From the NCBI GenBank assembly GCA_051453625.1, contig JBOZIK010000001.1, positions 12,717,912-12,747,465 of the forward strand: a stretch of DNA of 29,554 nt, written 5' to 3'. The position numbers and the translations under genes are program-made. Shown here piece by piece: positions 1-11,107 of the stretch. Source of the DNA: Welwitschia mirabilis (Eukaryota > Gnetophyta > Gnetopsida > Welwitschiales). Every line of letters starts with the position of its first letter. Within the stretch, counting starts at the first letter, position 1. The notes below the pieces were generated by a model, which was given only the letters and a program-made list of their open reading frames with translations, was not told the DNA's origin and ran no database searches.

Positions 1-560
1 AGTTGGCACTACGAGCAGAAGAAAAGTTGTGGTGAAGGAACAGTTCACATAGAGGAAGATTCAAAGGAAAGGAACCACAAAGAAGGGGTCGTCAATAAGA
101 AGAAAAGACAAACTAAGAATGGTAGAACAAAGACAAAGAAAACACCAGAGGCAGATGAGGTACCTATCGAGGAAGAGGTAGAGGAGGTAATTTCTTATTA
201 GTTTGTTATAAATGCCATAAGCCAGGACACAAGTCTTATGAGTGTTCATCAATCAAGGAGACTACATAGACAAACGTGGTCTTTGAGCATGGTGAATAAG
301 TGGAGAATCTGAAAAGAGAGAACCAGAAAAGGTTGATGGTGAGAACGAAAAAGGATGATTGTCATAAGAACTCGTATGCAAGATGCAGAAATTATTAAGG
401 AGCCAATACAATGGAGACAACTCTTTCAAACTAGATGCAAGTGTAAATACAAGGTATGCAAGGTTATAATTGATCATGGAAGCGCTAATAACTCGGCTTC
501 TACGGAGATGTGGAAAAGTTGAATTCAAAGATCATATTGCACCCAACACTATTCCAACTC
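1..560 (+). pseudogene. Ty3/gypsy gag-protease fragment (copy 1)
   Basis: Decayed fragment of a chromovirus-like Ty3/gypsy polyprotein, truncated by the window's left edge. An open lysine/glutamate-rich linker runs in frame 1 from base 1 to 201. A complete CCHC zinc knuckle (CYKCHKPGHKSYEC, C-x2-C-x4-H-x4-C) lies at 204-245 in another frame, so a frameshift separates them. At about 430-510 a protease-like stretch reads RCKCKYKVCKVIIDHGSANN, which matches the plant gypsy aspartic protease region (family pattern IIDxGSxxN; here H at the x). Homology fades near 560-590. The same segment recurs at 25290-25800 in gypsy-C, so this is a second copy of one family. Several stops and frameshifts make it non-functional. 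The family call is firm; the exact lineage is inferred. Confidence 0.85.
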
Positions 561-670
561 TCTTCATTGCAGGAGGGGCGCTATGTTACAGTTATCAATA
601 AGTAAAAAAGGGCATCATGTCACCCTTTTTTCATTTTCAAAGAATCTCCAAGTCGGTCGACATTTTCAGC

Positions 671-758
671 CAACATTTTGAAAAAGTCAGCGACATGTCG
701 CCAGTGCCAACTTTTTGCAAAATGTCACTGACATATTGCTGACTTTTTCAAAATGTTG
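671..758. repeat. Imperfect inverted repeat (hairpin)
   Basis: The left arm at about 671-705 begins caacattttgaaaaagtcag. The right arm at about 726-758 is its near-perfect reverse complement, ending ctgactttttcaaaatgttg, with a loop of about 20 bases. The arms carry a GACATRTYGC-type motif that recurs as cgacatattgccgac near 967 and ggcgacatgt near 985. This could be a MITE-like remnant or a secondary-structure element of a repeat. No target-site duplication was identified. Confidence 0.75.
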
Positions 759-765
759 CACAGGT

Positions 766-1314
766 ACCTGTTAAAACCCATTTTCTAGCGTGAAAAGACC
801 ATTTTCTGCACAACAAACCAGTGAATAGCAAGAAACAGGGAAGGAAAAAATCACGATTTTCCCACGAATAATCCATTTCTGCAAGTAAAGCGTTGATTGA
901 TTGCACCTCTCATAAAATTAATAAACTTTGCATTTTTTTGAGGAAACAATTGCCAATATTTTGCTCCGACATATTGCCGACACAATGGCGACATGTTTCC
1001 CTGACACGACTTTTTGAGTCTGCCGACATTTTACTCATTGAATACAACACAAACAAAGTTAAATATCGTGTTTTCTTTTTAGGCCAAGTACAAGGTAAAT
1101 TTTATAGTCTATTGTTGTATGTTGTTGATATGTTGATTGCAGTAAATGACAAGAGCAAAATAAAGCGTTTCAAATAAAAAGCATTTTGCAATGAAAGATT
1201 TAAGACCAATAGGGCATATAGTTAGCATGAAGATAGAAAGAGAGGATGAACAAGCTCCTTTGGCTGAGTTAAGAAAAATACATTGCAGAGGGAGTGCATA
1301 GGTTTAGAATTATT
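766..1314. other. Unassigned DNA between two retroelement fragments
   Basis: No recognisable coding domain. A 94-codon open frame on the plus strand at 893-1177 has no family resemblance that I can see, so it is not called as a gene. It contains two further degenerate GACAT..GCCGACA motifs (about 967 and 985) related to the neighbouring hairpin, so this stretch may belong to the same repeat. Confidence 0.5.
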
Positions 1315-2065
1315 CACGCAAATGCCATCAGCACAACTTGGGTTGCATGTTTTAGATCAAGCTAATAAGATTCTCCCAAGACTTTGGAAGACCAAAAAAG
1401 GATGAGGATAGTGCCATATGCACTACTAGTGGGCTTTTTAATGTAAGCAATGATTTGTACAAGACCTAACATAGCTTATGGTATTGGAATAGTGAGTAGA
1501 TTCCTAGTGAATTTTAGTTGGGTCTAGTGGATAATGGTAAAGTGGATGTTGAGGTATCTAAAAGGTACCAAAAATCACAGTTTACAATCTAGAAGTGGAA
1601 ATGTGTTTGTAATAGGTTTTGTTGATGGTGATTTTGTTCTAAAATTAGACACAAAAGATACACATTAGGATATGCTTTTATCCTCAGAGGGGTTGAAATT
1701 AATTGGTTATTAAGATGCGAACCCTCAACGACTTTGTTCACAAGCAAGGTAGGATATGTGGCAATGGTAGAGCTTGCAAGGAGATGCTTATGTTGAGCAG
1801 ATTCTTGAGTTTCCATGGAGTAAGATGAAAGAAAAAGTTTGTGCTATGTGACAGTTAAAGTTTAATTTTTGTAAATAAAAATCCTATTTGCCATGGAAGC
1901 ACCAAACATACAGATGTGAACTTCCTTTTCATTAGAGGCATAACAAAAGATGGCTTTGTAGATGTGCAAAAGATACATACTAAAACGAAGGGCGTTGATG
2001 CATTAACAAAGATGATTGCAATATAGAAGCATGTCTTCCATATCGAAATGCTTAGGATAGTTGTA
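1315..2065 (+). pseudogene. Ty1/copia pol 3' end (RT tail and RNase H), degenerate
   Basis: Plus-strand remnant of a Ty1/copia polyprotein. Recognisable blocks in order are VPYALLVGFLM (about 1411), CTRPNIAYGIGIVSRFL (about 1460-1505), VKWMLRYLKGTKNHSL (about 1540-1585), an RNase H GFVDGDF block (about 1617, with the active-site Asp context), a CDSQS-like LCDS stretch (about 1843), KHTDVNFLFIRG (about 1908-1945), and IHTKTKGVDALTKM (about 1975-2015). Many in-frame stops and frameshifts break it. The block wording resembles the Tork/Tnt1-type lineage rather than the copia-A family in this window. No gag, integrase or catalytic RT core is present upstream, so the element is truncated at its 5' side. 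Confidence 0.85.
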
Positions 2066-2130
2066 GTATGAGAGATGAACATCTAAACGTTGCATCTCTA
2101 TACTTTTCCAAGGTTTCCATAGTTGTCTTC

Positions 2131-2340
2131 AATGGAGAAATGTTAGATTGAAGCCAAATCTTACCTATAGATTTTTCCCTCTATGTTGTAAAACACTGGT
2201 TGTAATCAAATAAAAAAGGGTGTAAGGTTTCCTTATATATTATGAAGTCACTTGTGTTTAAAGCGTTATTTAGCTTAAATGGGGCCATTCTATTTTTGGT
2301 GTTTTATCCCTAGGGTTAATGTGAGTGTATAAAGGGAAGT
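2131..2340 (+). mobile_element. Polypurine tract and start of copia 3' LTR (partial)
   Basis: Just after the RNase H remnant, the purine run aatggagaaa (2131-2140) is followed by tgttagattg at 2141. This is the usual PPT then TG layout of a plant copia 3' LTR. The LTR's right end is not resolved; 2340 is an arbitrary conservative limit. There is no second copy in the window to compare. Confidence 0.5.
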
Positions 2341-2681
2341 TTATGTTTGATTGAAGTAACGTGGTGTAAGGGTAAATCTAATTTGAAATCTTGGCTTGAG
2401 TGATTGTTTGCCCTGCTAAAGTTGTTGAGAAGGGCTTGAATTTTAGTTTCTCAGATTAATTTAAGAGCTTTGCATTGTTCCAGGGATATGTAGTAAAAAG
2501 GGCTCAAACCATGTTATTTTGTGTTTTCCTTTTCCTATTGCTCTCTTTTTTCCTTTTTTTTGGTTGTTGTTGTTGAATTTTAATGAATCGATTATGCACA
2601 AATGGAAGTAATGAATGAGAACCCACAAAATACAAATGCAAAACACTTAAAAGAATATAGCATCATGCAATGTGAAACATA

Positions 2682-2691
2682 NNNNNNNNNN
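2682..2691. other. Assembly gap (10 N) flanked by a short direct repeat
   Basis: Ten N separate gaaacata on the left from gaaacatag on the right. A short identical word on both sides of a minimal-size gap suggests that the two contig ends may overlap and that no sequence is missing. Confidence 0.7.
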
Positions 2692-3034
2692 GAAACATAG
2701 AAGAAAACTAATTCTCAGAATATGGTGAGCCTAAACCCTGACCATACCGGGGACAACGGTTTGGCACGCTTTTCATCAACTTCCCAATAAAATTCATACA
2801 TCATGCTTATAGCGACATCTCCCATAATTCTCTCACATGGACCCATATGTCTTAGATTGTAATAACCAACTTCCCTAACAATAGCCATGACTTAATAACA
2901 ATCTAACAACCTCCAATGACACATGGCAATTCCCCTTGTTTTATTATTTTATAATACTTATTTTACCAAATTTGCTTTGAATTTGATTATTTGAAATGTT
3001 GTCATTTCTTTGCTTAATATTTCCTGACAATCAT

Positions 3035-3122
3035 CCCCTTAGTGACAATATTTTAATTTATGCCCTCTTAATGATAACATTTTAAAGCACACCCCCTTGA
3101 TGTTGGCATTATTCAATATCAT
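3035..3122 (+). repeat. Degenerate three-unit tandem repeat, period about 28-30 bp
   Basis: Units start near 3035 (ccccttagtgacaatatttt), 3063 (ccctcttaatgataacattt) and 3093 (ccccttgatgttggcattat). Spacings are 28 and 30 bases. Similarity is modest, so this is a weak call. Confidence 0.4.
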
Positions 3123-4506
3123 GCTACACATCATTGCAACATCATGTTTACTTAGGATATCTCCACTTATCTTCTAACACGAACTAAAGGGTCCTTTGTT
3201 TTACCCTCCTTCACTCTATCCCCTTATCTATCTAGCTACAATGCTTAACTCTATAACCAAATGTTGGAGGAGCTCTAACTTTGGCTACCTAGACTAGTGA
3301 TGATCCAATAAAGGGGATCGACCTTGCCATTAGCAATTCACTTACGTCACTAATCTTTTCATCTTTGTGGTGCCTTTTTCACATTCCAACCCACCATTTA
3401 GTAATATTAATGGGGGATTTTAAGGCGCCCTCTATAATTCTAGGTTACCTTGTACATTCACAGTTTTCATACATTTCAATGGGATACCTGATTTTTGTAT
3501 AACAAAAAGCTTTCAAGAAAAAGAACAAAACACTTGGTTGTCACAATTTATCTCCTTTTCAACCCCTAGAGGACAAAAGGGTTTTGAGTTTTTCTAATAG
3601 CATATATGGATACTACCCATATGTAAATACATATTTGTAAACTCTTCCAATTCTGTTGACCTTTTCAACAAACACTATAGTTTTCACAAATCCATTTTCT
3701 TGGAATGCAACTTCACCATACTTTTCATTCATCGCCTAGTAACTCTTCCTTGTGTTCTTTCTCTTGTAATATCAATATCTTGTTTATGGTGTAGAAAAGC
3801 TTCCTCAGGGCATTTTCGGCCATTCAAAGTTGCTTGAATCAAAATTGTTAGGCAAACATGCTTGGAATGGTGAACATATTCTTTGGTTGAGATGAATTAC
3901 CTTAGGATGAATCCCTTTCACCTTTGCCTTCGCCTACCCCTATTGTGTTTTCCAACATCTCTGATGATCTCCCATTCCTTGGAAATACTCCAAATGAACT
4001 TCTAGAATTGTGCTTCTCATCACTTCAGTTGCTATAGCATCATTGTCTAAGGGATCACCTTACGCTGCCCTTGTTGTGTTTCAGACTGTTGTGGCTATGT
4101 TCTTTATAACAAAGATCGTTGTCTATGCTTCTTTTTTGTAATTTCACTTGTCTTCTCTTCCCTAGATCTTTTTTATCTATTCCTTTGTCGATGGTAAATC
4201 ATCATGTTATGCTTCTAGCCTTCTAGTACATGTTTTTGTAATGGTAATAGTATAAATGATAGTACACAATTATCTTATCCGAATGTGATCGAACTTATGG
4301 ATGAGGTTAACTTCAGGTAGAGTAAACAATTACTTTTTCAATCGTGTAAATTATCTTGCAAAACTTAGAAAGATCACATAATAAATGGTGTTAAGTATAA
4401 TGTTGTTAAATGCGTCTAATGTTGAAGTGAAAGTAATAAACACATGGTCGGATTTGTAGAGCAAATAGATCATATGAAAGCCATTCAAGTAAAGGGCAAA
4501 CGATAG

Positions 4507-5016
4507 TTGTAAAACACGGATCAGATCGTGGTTTTTTTTTTTTTTAATAATTCTTATTTGGAGGCTCTATATTGCCAGATTGCTTCGAAGCATTATGCAG
4601 ATCGTTGTGGATTGCAAAAATGGAAAAGCCTTAGAGCTAAATTTAAAATATAATGAAATCAATCTAATCTTTAAGTGAAATAATAGATTAGAGCTTTTGA
4701 AATGTCTTCCCACTTATATTCTAGCTTACACCTACTTGAGGATTTCAAAATGATCAACATATTCCATGTATGGTGGGTTCATTGTGAACCTCTCTAGATA
4801 TGTGTCAATCTCTTTGGATCTCCACACATCTTTTTGGAACTCTGCAAATCTCTTTAGATCCATGTGGATTGCTTCAAACGAGATTGCCCTAGATTGCAAT
4901 CCAGAGCCTCTGAATCGAGATCTGAGGAGAATGATTTAGAACCGTTTCCAAACTTTTTTCCTAGATCGAGATCTAGGTCACCCTAGATTGCAGTTTGGTT
5001 CCACATCGCACAACTA
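4507..5016. mobile_element. Possible non-autonomous inverted-repeat (MITE-like) element
   Basis: The left side carries ggaggctctatattgccaga ttgc (about 4559-4582). An approximate reverse complement, gattgcaatccagagcctc, lies at about 4893-4911. The outer ends gttgt (4507) and acaac (5012-5016) are also inverted. Sub-terminal words such as gattgc, agatc and ttggatctcc repeat inside. There is no coding capacity. The target-site duplication is not convincing, so borders are tentative. It may instead be a degenerate satellite-like segment. Confidence 0.3.
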
Positions 5017-5410
5017 TGAGACAAACCATAGTAGAAGACACCACTTCATCATAATCTTGATTGGTCATGATCCAATCCCTTGAAAATCGATCTACATTTG
5101 AACAAAGCCTAGGTCTAATTCGCATTTTCTAAAGACAAGACTTTGAAAGATGAATGGCTAAGATCAGAGATATGTTTCATGTCTCATCATGGCACTTAAA
5201 CATACAATATCAAGTGTCTGACTACCTCATAGATCTCCCATAAGGAATTATCATTTCTTAGTATTCTTGTACTAATGATTGATAATATGTGATCATTGTA
5301 AGAAACTAATGGTAATAGTACCAAGTTCTTGATATATAGTATCCTGATCATGTGATAATTAAGGATTTAATATAATTTTTACAAACAAATGTGTCACATT
5401 GTTTGTGCAG

Positions 5411-5497
5411 ATACTTCAAGATTATGATGATGATGGGGAAACTGCAGCTGGAGGTCGTCTTCTTCATTTACTACAAATTGTTGATGCCACCAATGTT
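5411..5497 (+). CDS. IMPACT / UPF0029 family internal exon (partial gene)
   Basis: A single 87-base open block encodes 29 residues beginning ILQDYDDDGETAAGGRLLHL. DDDGETAAGGRLLHLLQ is the hallmark of the IMPACT (YIH1-type/UPF0029) domain. In yeast and animals these proteins bind GCN1 and restrain the GCN2 kinase. The block is bounded by a good acceptor (tttgtgcag, ending 5410) and a donor (GTAAGC, starting 5498), and both introns would be phase 0. Family members continue with an RWYGG-type block; I do not find that, nor the upstream exons, within the window. This is either one exon of a gene with very long introns or a fragment left behind or captured. Intron borders argue against a processed pseudogene. 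Domain identity is strong; whether the gene is functional is unknown. Confidence 0.8.
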
Positions 5498-7833
5498 GTA
5501 AGCCTTTTTTGTCATTTATTATTGGTATTTGAATATTTTGACTTTTATGATGATATATGACACAGGAAGATGTGGATGATGTCAAAATCAAGAGTAGGCT
5601 AACAAAAATTGAAAAACAAATCATGCAAATTTGTCATATAAAATCAGCATAGTGCAACTATCAACAACTTGGCAAATGAATTTTGAGTTCAAGTTAGTAC
5701 ACTCAAACAATTTATTATTGTTTAACTTTACAAACATTGACTCAACCTATCAACATTAGTATTGACGATGTGTTTGACATTTTTCCTATGTGATAATTGT
5801 GTTACGTTGTGAATATGCAAAATTTAGACATCAAATGGGTCACCAGACTTATTATTGTCTAATGAGAATCAATGACATGACATAGGATGCTTTTCCTTAA
5901 TGCCTAATCTTACTGTCTTTTATGTCTTCTGCCTTTTTGGGTTATGTCTCTTTCTTAAGAGATACATTTACAATAAATAACTAGCAGTTTCTTTTACACA
6001 TAAGCTAACCTTTTGTTAATGACTTTTGTTTTTATTATTATTTTTAAGCTTTCATGAAGCCTTTTGAGTTTATTATTCATTTCTTTAACATTTGTCTTTG
6101 AGAAGACTGGAGTATACTCATTAAAATCTTTTTAATTTTGTTTAATAATTATGATATATTTTCATAACACTTAAGAATACTATAAATTTGACTGCATGAT
6201 ATATATCCCTTAGTCAGCACTATTTCTTACAGGATTGTTTTCTCCTTTCAGAGAGAAAAGATGTTGATCCAGTTTTGAAAAGTGAAACATTTCATTGGGA
6301 AGAATGATGATCATCTGTGTCTTTCAAAAGTTGCCACCTAGCATCTTGCCAGTGGTGTCCTAGATACTGAGGCCTTATGACTTTTTCAGGGGAGAAAATT
6401 TCTAGCAATCTATTGTCAAGCTACAGTTTTTTTTTTTCCTTTTCTTTTCTCTTCTTTTTTTGGGTAAGCAGTCCTCATTAATTTAGGGGAAAAATTTAAA
6501 AAACCTATTTAAAGGGGATTCAAGTCCTCACCTTTCTTTTGCATTTTCCCCCTCGCTTCTCTTAGTGTCAAACAACTCTTTGCAATAGCACACTTGAAGA
6601 AATACGGTTTCTCATCTCTTAAAACCCATAAAATGTATACACAAGTAATAAAACATGGGAGAATATAAAGTTTTTTTAATTTCTTGGGATTTTGCTGGGA
6701 TAGCTATACTTCTTCTGAGATCCGATGGAATCTCATCTGGAAACTTTATGTCTGTGTCCGTGACAAGATATAGGGCATAGTCATAACTTCACACCAAATA
6801 GCATCATTAAAGATTACTTAATCAATCTCTTTCTTTATTGTTTCACCCTCATGAGATCTGGTTTCATTTAACAGTATGTTTTTTCTTGCATATTATCCAC
6901 AATTCCTAGATTTCGACAAGCAGAAACCAGAAAAATAATGACTTTAACACAACTAGAGCAGTAGTTAAGAATATAATTGTTGAAGTTGATAAGAGAAGAG
7001 GAAACAACACTAATGATATGTAGATTACTAATTTACTATGTTGAATGTATTTCTTTCAACCCTTCAACTCTCGACATCAATACCAGGCTGCCATTAGCGG
7101 GGTGGTGCCTTCATGCCAACAACCACTACATCCAACGCTCCTTCCAATTTTCCATCCCCTTTTGGTGCCAAATTCCTTGACTGGTAATAGTGTTCACTCA
7201 TCAGTGGTACATGGCAAGCTACACAACAGTTCAGAAGTGTCACATTTTGGAAAATTCAATGGTGATGTTGACCCAGTTTCCTATGCAAGGGCATACCAGA
7301 GTCCCTATGTCTTCTTTTCTAGTGACATGCCTATCAAGATCAAGTTCCTTTGTTTTGCAGATCATTGACTGGTCCTGCTTTAGAATAATATCACAACTGA
7401 CCACATTCTTCTACTGACACTGAAGTGGACCAAGAGTTCCTAAAATAATCTCAGTCAGCTGTTTTTCAATTGATCCCTGGCTCATCTTATTGAAAACTAT
7501 GCAGGCAGAAGACAAGTCTGTTTTAGAATTTATTGTCAAATATATTAAGGATTCCAACCATTCTTAGATCAGAATTTAACTTCTGTCTTAGTCAAAAAAT
7601 TTAATCATTTCATCTTATGAATAATGGCATATATTGAAAAATCCTTTCAGGGTCAACTTGTGCTACATTCAAGCAGATAAAATAAGAACAATCCTCTATT
7701 GACTAGACCAAAACTTGTTGCGAATAAAGCTAAGAATAAACACTCAAAACAACCAAGTAAAGGTGAAGGTTGCTTCTGCGAATAAGAGCGCAACATGGAA
7801 TCCAAAATCAGAAGAGGCAACTATTACGATTGT
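5498..7833. other. Non-coding stretch downstream of the IMPACT exon
   Basis: No supported gene. If the IMPACT gene is real, this could be its intron. A possible exon-like block follows an acceptor at about 5565 (acacaggaag) and reads EDVDDVKIKSRLTKIEKQ before a stop near 5652, but it lacks IMPACT similarity. At 7045-7368 (+) a 107-codon frame has a serine/proline-rich composition and a 3' acceptor-like ttttgcag. It matches no family I know and adjacent frames are equally open, so I do not call it. Confidence 0.4.
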
Positions 7834-7935
7834 AAGGTGAATAGAGTATTTAAAAAATATTCATAAATAAATTTAAATTCTTTTTGAAACAAAAATGAAA
7901 TCAGCAGCAGGAAGTCAAAGATTAAATGACACCAG

Positions 7936-7945
7936 GATTTTATAG
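7936..7945 (-). promoter_or_regulatory. TATA-like box in copia-A 3' LTR
   Basis: The minus strand reads CTATAAAATC. Equivalent boxes occur at the same place in the other LTR copies (17355-17364, TTATAAAATC; 28131-28140, TATTATAAAT), which supports a conserved core promoter at the U3/R border. Confidence 0.55.
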
Positions 7946-8433
7946 TGGTTCGACAACTGACCTACTCCACTCTCAGGGGGTAGCAACTGCTATTAACCTC
8001 CTGGTTCTGTTATCATTTTCGATCTTTACAACTTCCTCCTTTTTCTTCTTTACTTCAAGAAAAGGCAGGACAATACAATAGAGCTCAAACCTGTGAGCAA
8101 TCTAATCAGAAGTACAGTAGAGAGAATCAGATGGGAAAGTGCCTTCATAATGCACGATACATTAGCAGTGAGAAGTACAAAATGAAATGATTACCAGTTT
8201 GGCACAGAGAATCTTTCCAAAAAGCATGATTTCACAACATTAGAATAGATAACCTAATACACTTCATGAATCTTCTATTTGTCCTCTCTCTTCAATCTAG
8301 TTGTTGTAGTCTATTTTGAAAATCGAGATGCATAAGAAAGGGCATTGCAGGCCCAAAAGGTAGCTGTTTTTGTGTTGGAAAACACGTTGCGCAGGCCAAT
8401 GGATATACAGTTTCCGTTGTAACCTTCTTCTGG

Positions 8434-8720
8434 TCAGCCGTCCCATGCATTTACCCGGACGTCCCACTTTTTAACATAGGAACTTGGATGTCCTAGATTA
8501 ATTGGTTGGATGTTCCGATTTGATTAGGTACAAAAAACTACTTGCAAGGTCAGACGTCCCATTTTATGGGTTGAACGTTCCATCTTCAATTTTGTTGCAC
8601 AGGGCTACCTTGTACTCAGATGTCCGAGACTAAGATGTCAGACGTTCCACTTTGAATTCTATCTTCTACTCATGGTGTTAATAGGCCTAGACGTCCCAGT
8701 GGGAAGGGTCGGATGTCCCA
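8434..8720. repeat. GACGTC-motif array in U3 of copia-A 3' LTR
   Basis: About nine degenerate copies of GAYGTYCCA occur: ccggacgtccca (about 8456), ggatgtcctag (8487), ggatgttccga (8508), cagacgtccca (8551), gaacgttccat (8573), cagatgtccgag (8617), cagacgttcca (8639), tagacgtccca (8688), and cggatgtccca (8710). Spacing is irregular (about 15-50 bp). GACGTC is the core of the plant C-box recognised by bZIP factors; a regulatory role is inferred. Confidence 0.7.
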
Positions 8721-8898
8721 GTATAAATTTGACCTTAGTTTAGCTTTTGTTCTCAAGATCATTCTTCATCTGGTCTAAAGCGCTGATTGGTGTTCATCAT
8801 TGAAACTAAGTGTCTTTGACATCGTTGCAACACCCTACACATTTCGTACAAATATCCATTTGAAATTGTTTGATCAAGAATTTCATTTGTTACCCACA

Positions 8899-8914
8899 TT
8901 CAACCCCTTTGTGC
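8899..8914 (-). other. Polypurine tract of copia-A
   Basis: The minus strand reads GCACAAAGGGGTTGAA, immediately followed by the LTR start TGTGGG. The copia-B element has AAAAGGGGAGAT followed by TGTGGAAG in the equivalent position. A PPT primes plus-strand synthesis in LTR retroelements. Confidence 0.55.
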
Positions 8915-11107
8915 ATTCTAGTTTGCTTGCAACTTGATCAAAAATATAGGCCAGAGTTAGGGTTTGTCTCATGCAATGCACACGTCATTCTGTAAGAAAA
9001 ACAAAAGAAACAGAGGGGGAGTGATTACAATTGACTAACAAAATTATTCATTTTTGTGAAGCTGATTAACTACAGTCACATACAAAAATCCAACACACAT
9101 GGTAATTTCACAAATGCTATTTATGAAAACCATCCAGAGAGCAGAAATCAAACAAGCAAGCACTGTTATTGAATTGGTGATTAATCACCAAGTGTCAGAG
9201 GGACTGATGCAGACCTTGTTGACTCCAACACCTCGCTTAGGAGGTCGAATTTTAGGGAATTAATCTACTGCTTACTGGTACATTGCATTCCGGAGAGTAC
9301 TCATTAGCAAACTAAAGGAAGAAAGAAAAACCTAAATAAATGACATCCAATGTATCATGTCGCTTAACTGTTGTTTAACGACGAGTTGCCACTGTTTTCT
9401 TTGTATTTTTTATCTACAACAAAGCTCCTCTGCCTGGTGCTACTCACAACTCCGCTCAGTCCTCCTACAGCCTTTGGCCTCTGCAAATAATTCTTTTATC
9501 ACTTTCCTAATATAAAATCTGTATGTCCACTAAGTTGAGCAAAAACCTGGTTGATGCTCAGCATGACACCAAAAACTTGGGGAACCCTTTTAAATTTTAA
9601 TATTTTCTACTTCGATTTTGTGCATACAGAAGTAACACATTGAAAGTAGTGTAGATCTCAGAAAAAGCAGTTACTAGTAAAACAATATAATACTTTTTGT
9701 AAAACTGATCATTTTAAACACTTCTGATGATATTTATTGAATCTAAGATTGCAAGTGCTATATGAAAATAATCAGGAAGTATGTGGTCAAGGAGCATAGT
9801 AGTCAAAAACAGATAGTCAGAAAATTGTTAACCCTCAAGTCAGATCCAATAGGAAAAATTGGAAATAATTGTTTCTAAATAGGACAACTAATTGGAAATT
9901 CACATAGAAATATAAAAACATAGGAGATAAAATTATCTAACTCCAATTGTTTACACTTCCATACATTCAAAAATATGTAGGGAAAATGTTAAGTTGTTCA
10001 TTTGACTTGGTCCGATCATGGTTACTATATTGTTATCATGAACCACAGAGTTGCAAACTTCTAATATGTACAACCTCTAAATTTATGCAGAGTTAAAAAA
10101 ATTAAATGCCTTATTTCAGCTTGGCTGAGCCAATTACACAAAAGGCATGATTTCTACATTAAATTATCCATTTCAGCTCTACAGAAGTACAAAATACAAA
10201 GCAGGGTAATGTGCTAACCAGTTTCTAATTACAATGAAGCAAAAAGTCCAAATCAAGACATGCACCATCACATTAGAAGATTAATTCTGATCCACTTGAT
10301 AGTCAAGGTCTGTCGATTCTAGTCAAAATAGCCACATTTTGGCAGCTATTTTAAACTTTAAATTGGTCAAGACAGATACTAAGATTTACCCTCCAAAGAA
10401 GCATTCGCGGGCAACCAATTCTTTCTGTAAAAAAACTTTGAGATTTCTTAAACAGCCAGCTTTTGTGCCACAGAAGCAGCCTGCAACCCAAGCCATCAGG
10501 GAGATAATTTTCAATATTCCACCATATTGGGATAGGCTTATGGCAGCCAAAGCCAAGACCTTTCAAAGGACATTTAGTATTACCAAACCTGTTCCACAGA
10601 TCTCTGAAGGAAGTTAGAAGTAAGCAATCTATTCTGACCCACAATATTGCAGGGCATAGTAGTACATTCATGTGTAGTCAAACCTTTAGAAGGACACTAA
10701 GCCTACATGTGCTTAATGTTCGGCAGACATTCTCTTACACTTATCTTTAATTTTTTATTGTATTAAAAAAANNNNNNNNNNNNNNNNNNNNNNNNNNNNN
10801 NNNNNNNNNNNNNNNNNNNNNNNNNNNNNNNNNNNNNNNNNNNNNNNNNNNNNNNNNNNNNNNNNNNNNNNATCATTGAGGAAGTCAAAAATAGGGAAAA
10901 ACAAGTGGAGAACAAAGTACAAAAATCATAGAGAATGGCAGAGGATAAGAAGTCAATCAGAGGATTCTACATGGGAGGGTTCCTGTACCTAAGCTTGTGC
11001 TGCCGGAGCTGTTCTACCTCTTCCTCTGATCCAAGGGGTATATCAAAATTGTATGTAGAAAGTCCAAATAAAATTCTGTCTAATTTTCTGTTAGTTTTGT
11101 GCATTGT
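8915..11107. other. 3' non-coding region of copia-A, with unassigned open frames
   Basis: About 2.2 kb between the extra ORF and the PPT; the matching interval in copia-B is only about 0.5 kb, so it may contain an insertion. Overlapping open frames on both strands at 10339-10671 are unassignable. On the minus strand at about 9480-9377, an acceptor-like ttatttgcag precedes an open run beginning RPKAVGGLSGVVSSTRQRSF that stops soon after. It looks exon-like but matches nothing I know. A 100-N gap lies at 10772-10871. Confidence 0.45.
10772..10871. other. Assembly gap (100 N)
   Basis: Exactly 100 N, the conventional length for a gap of unknown size, so distances across this point in copia-A are unreliable. 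Confidence 0.9.

Larger units (their letters stand above)
2341..4500. other. Long AT-rich stretch without recognisable genes
   Basis: No supported gene. The left part may continue the copia LTR. A 10-base gap lies at 2682-2691. The minus strand at about 2700-2860 has an open run including MMYEFYWEVDEKRAKPL, which I cannot assign. A weak three-unit repeat lies at 3035-3122. The rest is pyrimidine-rich on the plus strand with scattered stops in all frames. Confidence 0.5.
7834..8898 (-). repeat. 3' LTR of copia-A
   Basis: Aligns base-for-base with 17250-17674 over about 430 bases, for example shared agtatttaaaaaatattc, ctactccactctca and ttcacttcaagaaaagg-type words. It is more distantly related to the LTR at 27975-28937. 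The element-start border is set at 8898 because the minus strand then reads TGTGG right after a purine tract, as in the copia-B LTR. The other border (7834) is only where homology stops; the expected TGTTAGGATC terminus is absent or diverged. A TATA-like box CTATAAAATC lies on the minus strand at 7936-7945. U3 holds the GACGTC array. Confidence 0.75.

Noticed and set aside
5565-5652. Second IMPACT exon after the acceptor at about 5565
   Set aside because: It reads EDVDDVKIKSRLTKIEKQ and stops; the expected RWYGG-type continuation is absent.
7045-7368. 107-codon plus-strand frame as a coding exon
   Set aside because: Two other frames are also open over much of it, and no domain or repeat pattern supports one frame.
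10339-10671. Overlapping open frames on both strands (92 and 106 codons) as a gene
   Set aside because: No family resemblance, no splice or promoter context, and the two strands are equally open, so neither can be preferred.
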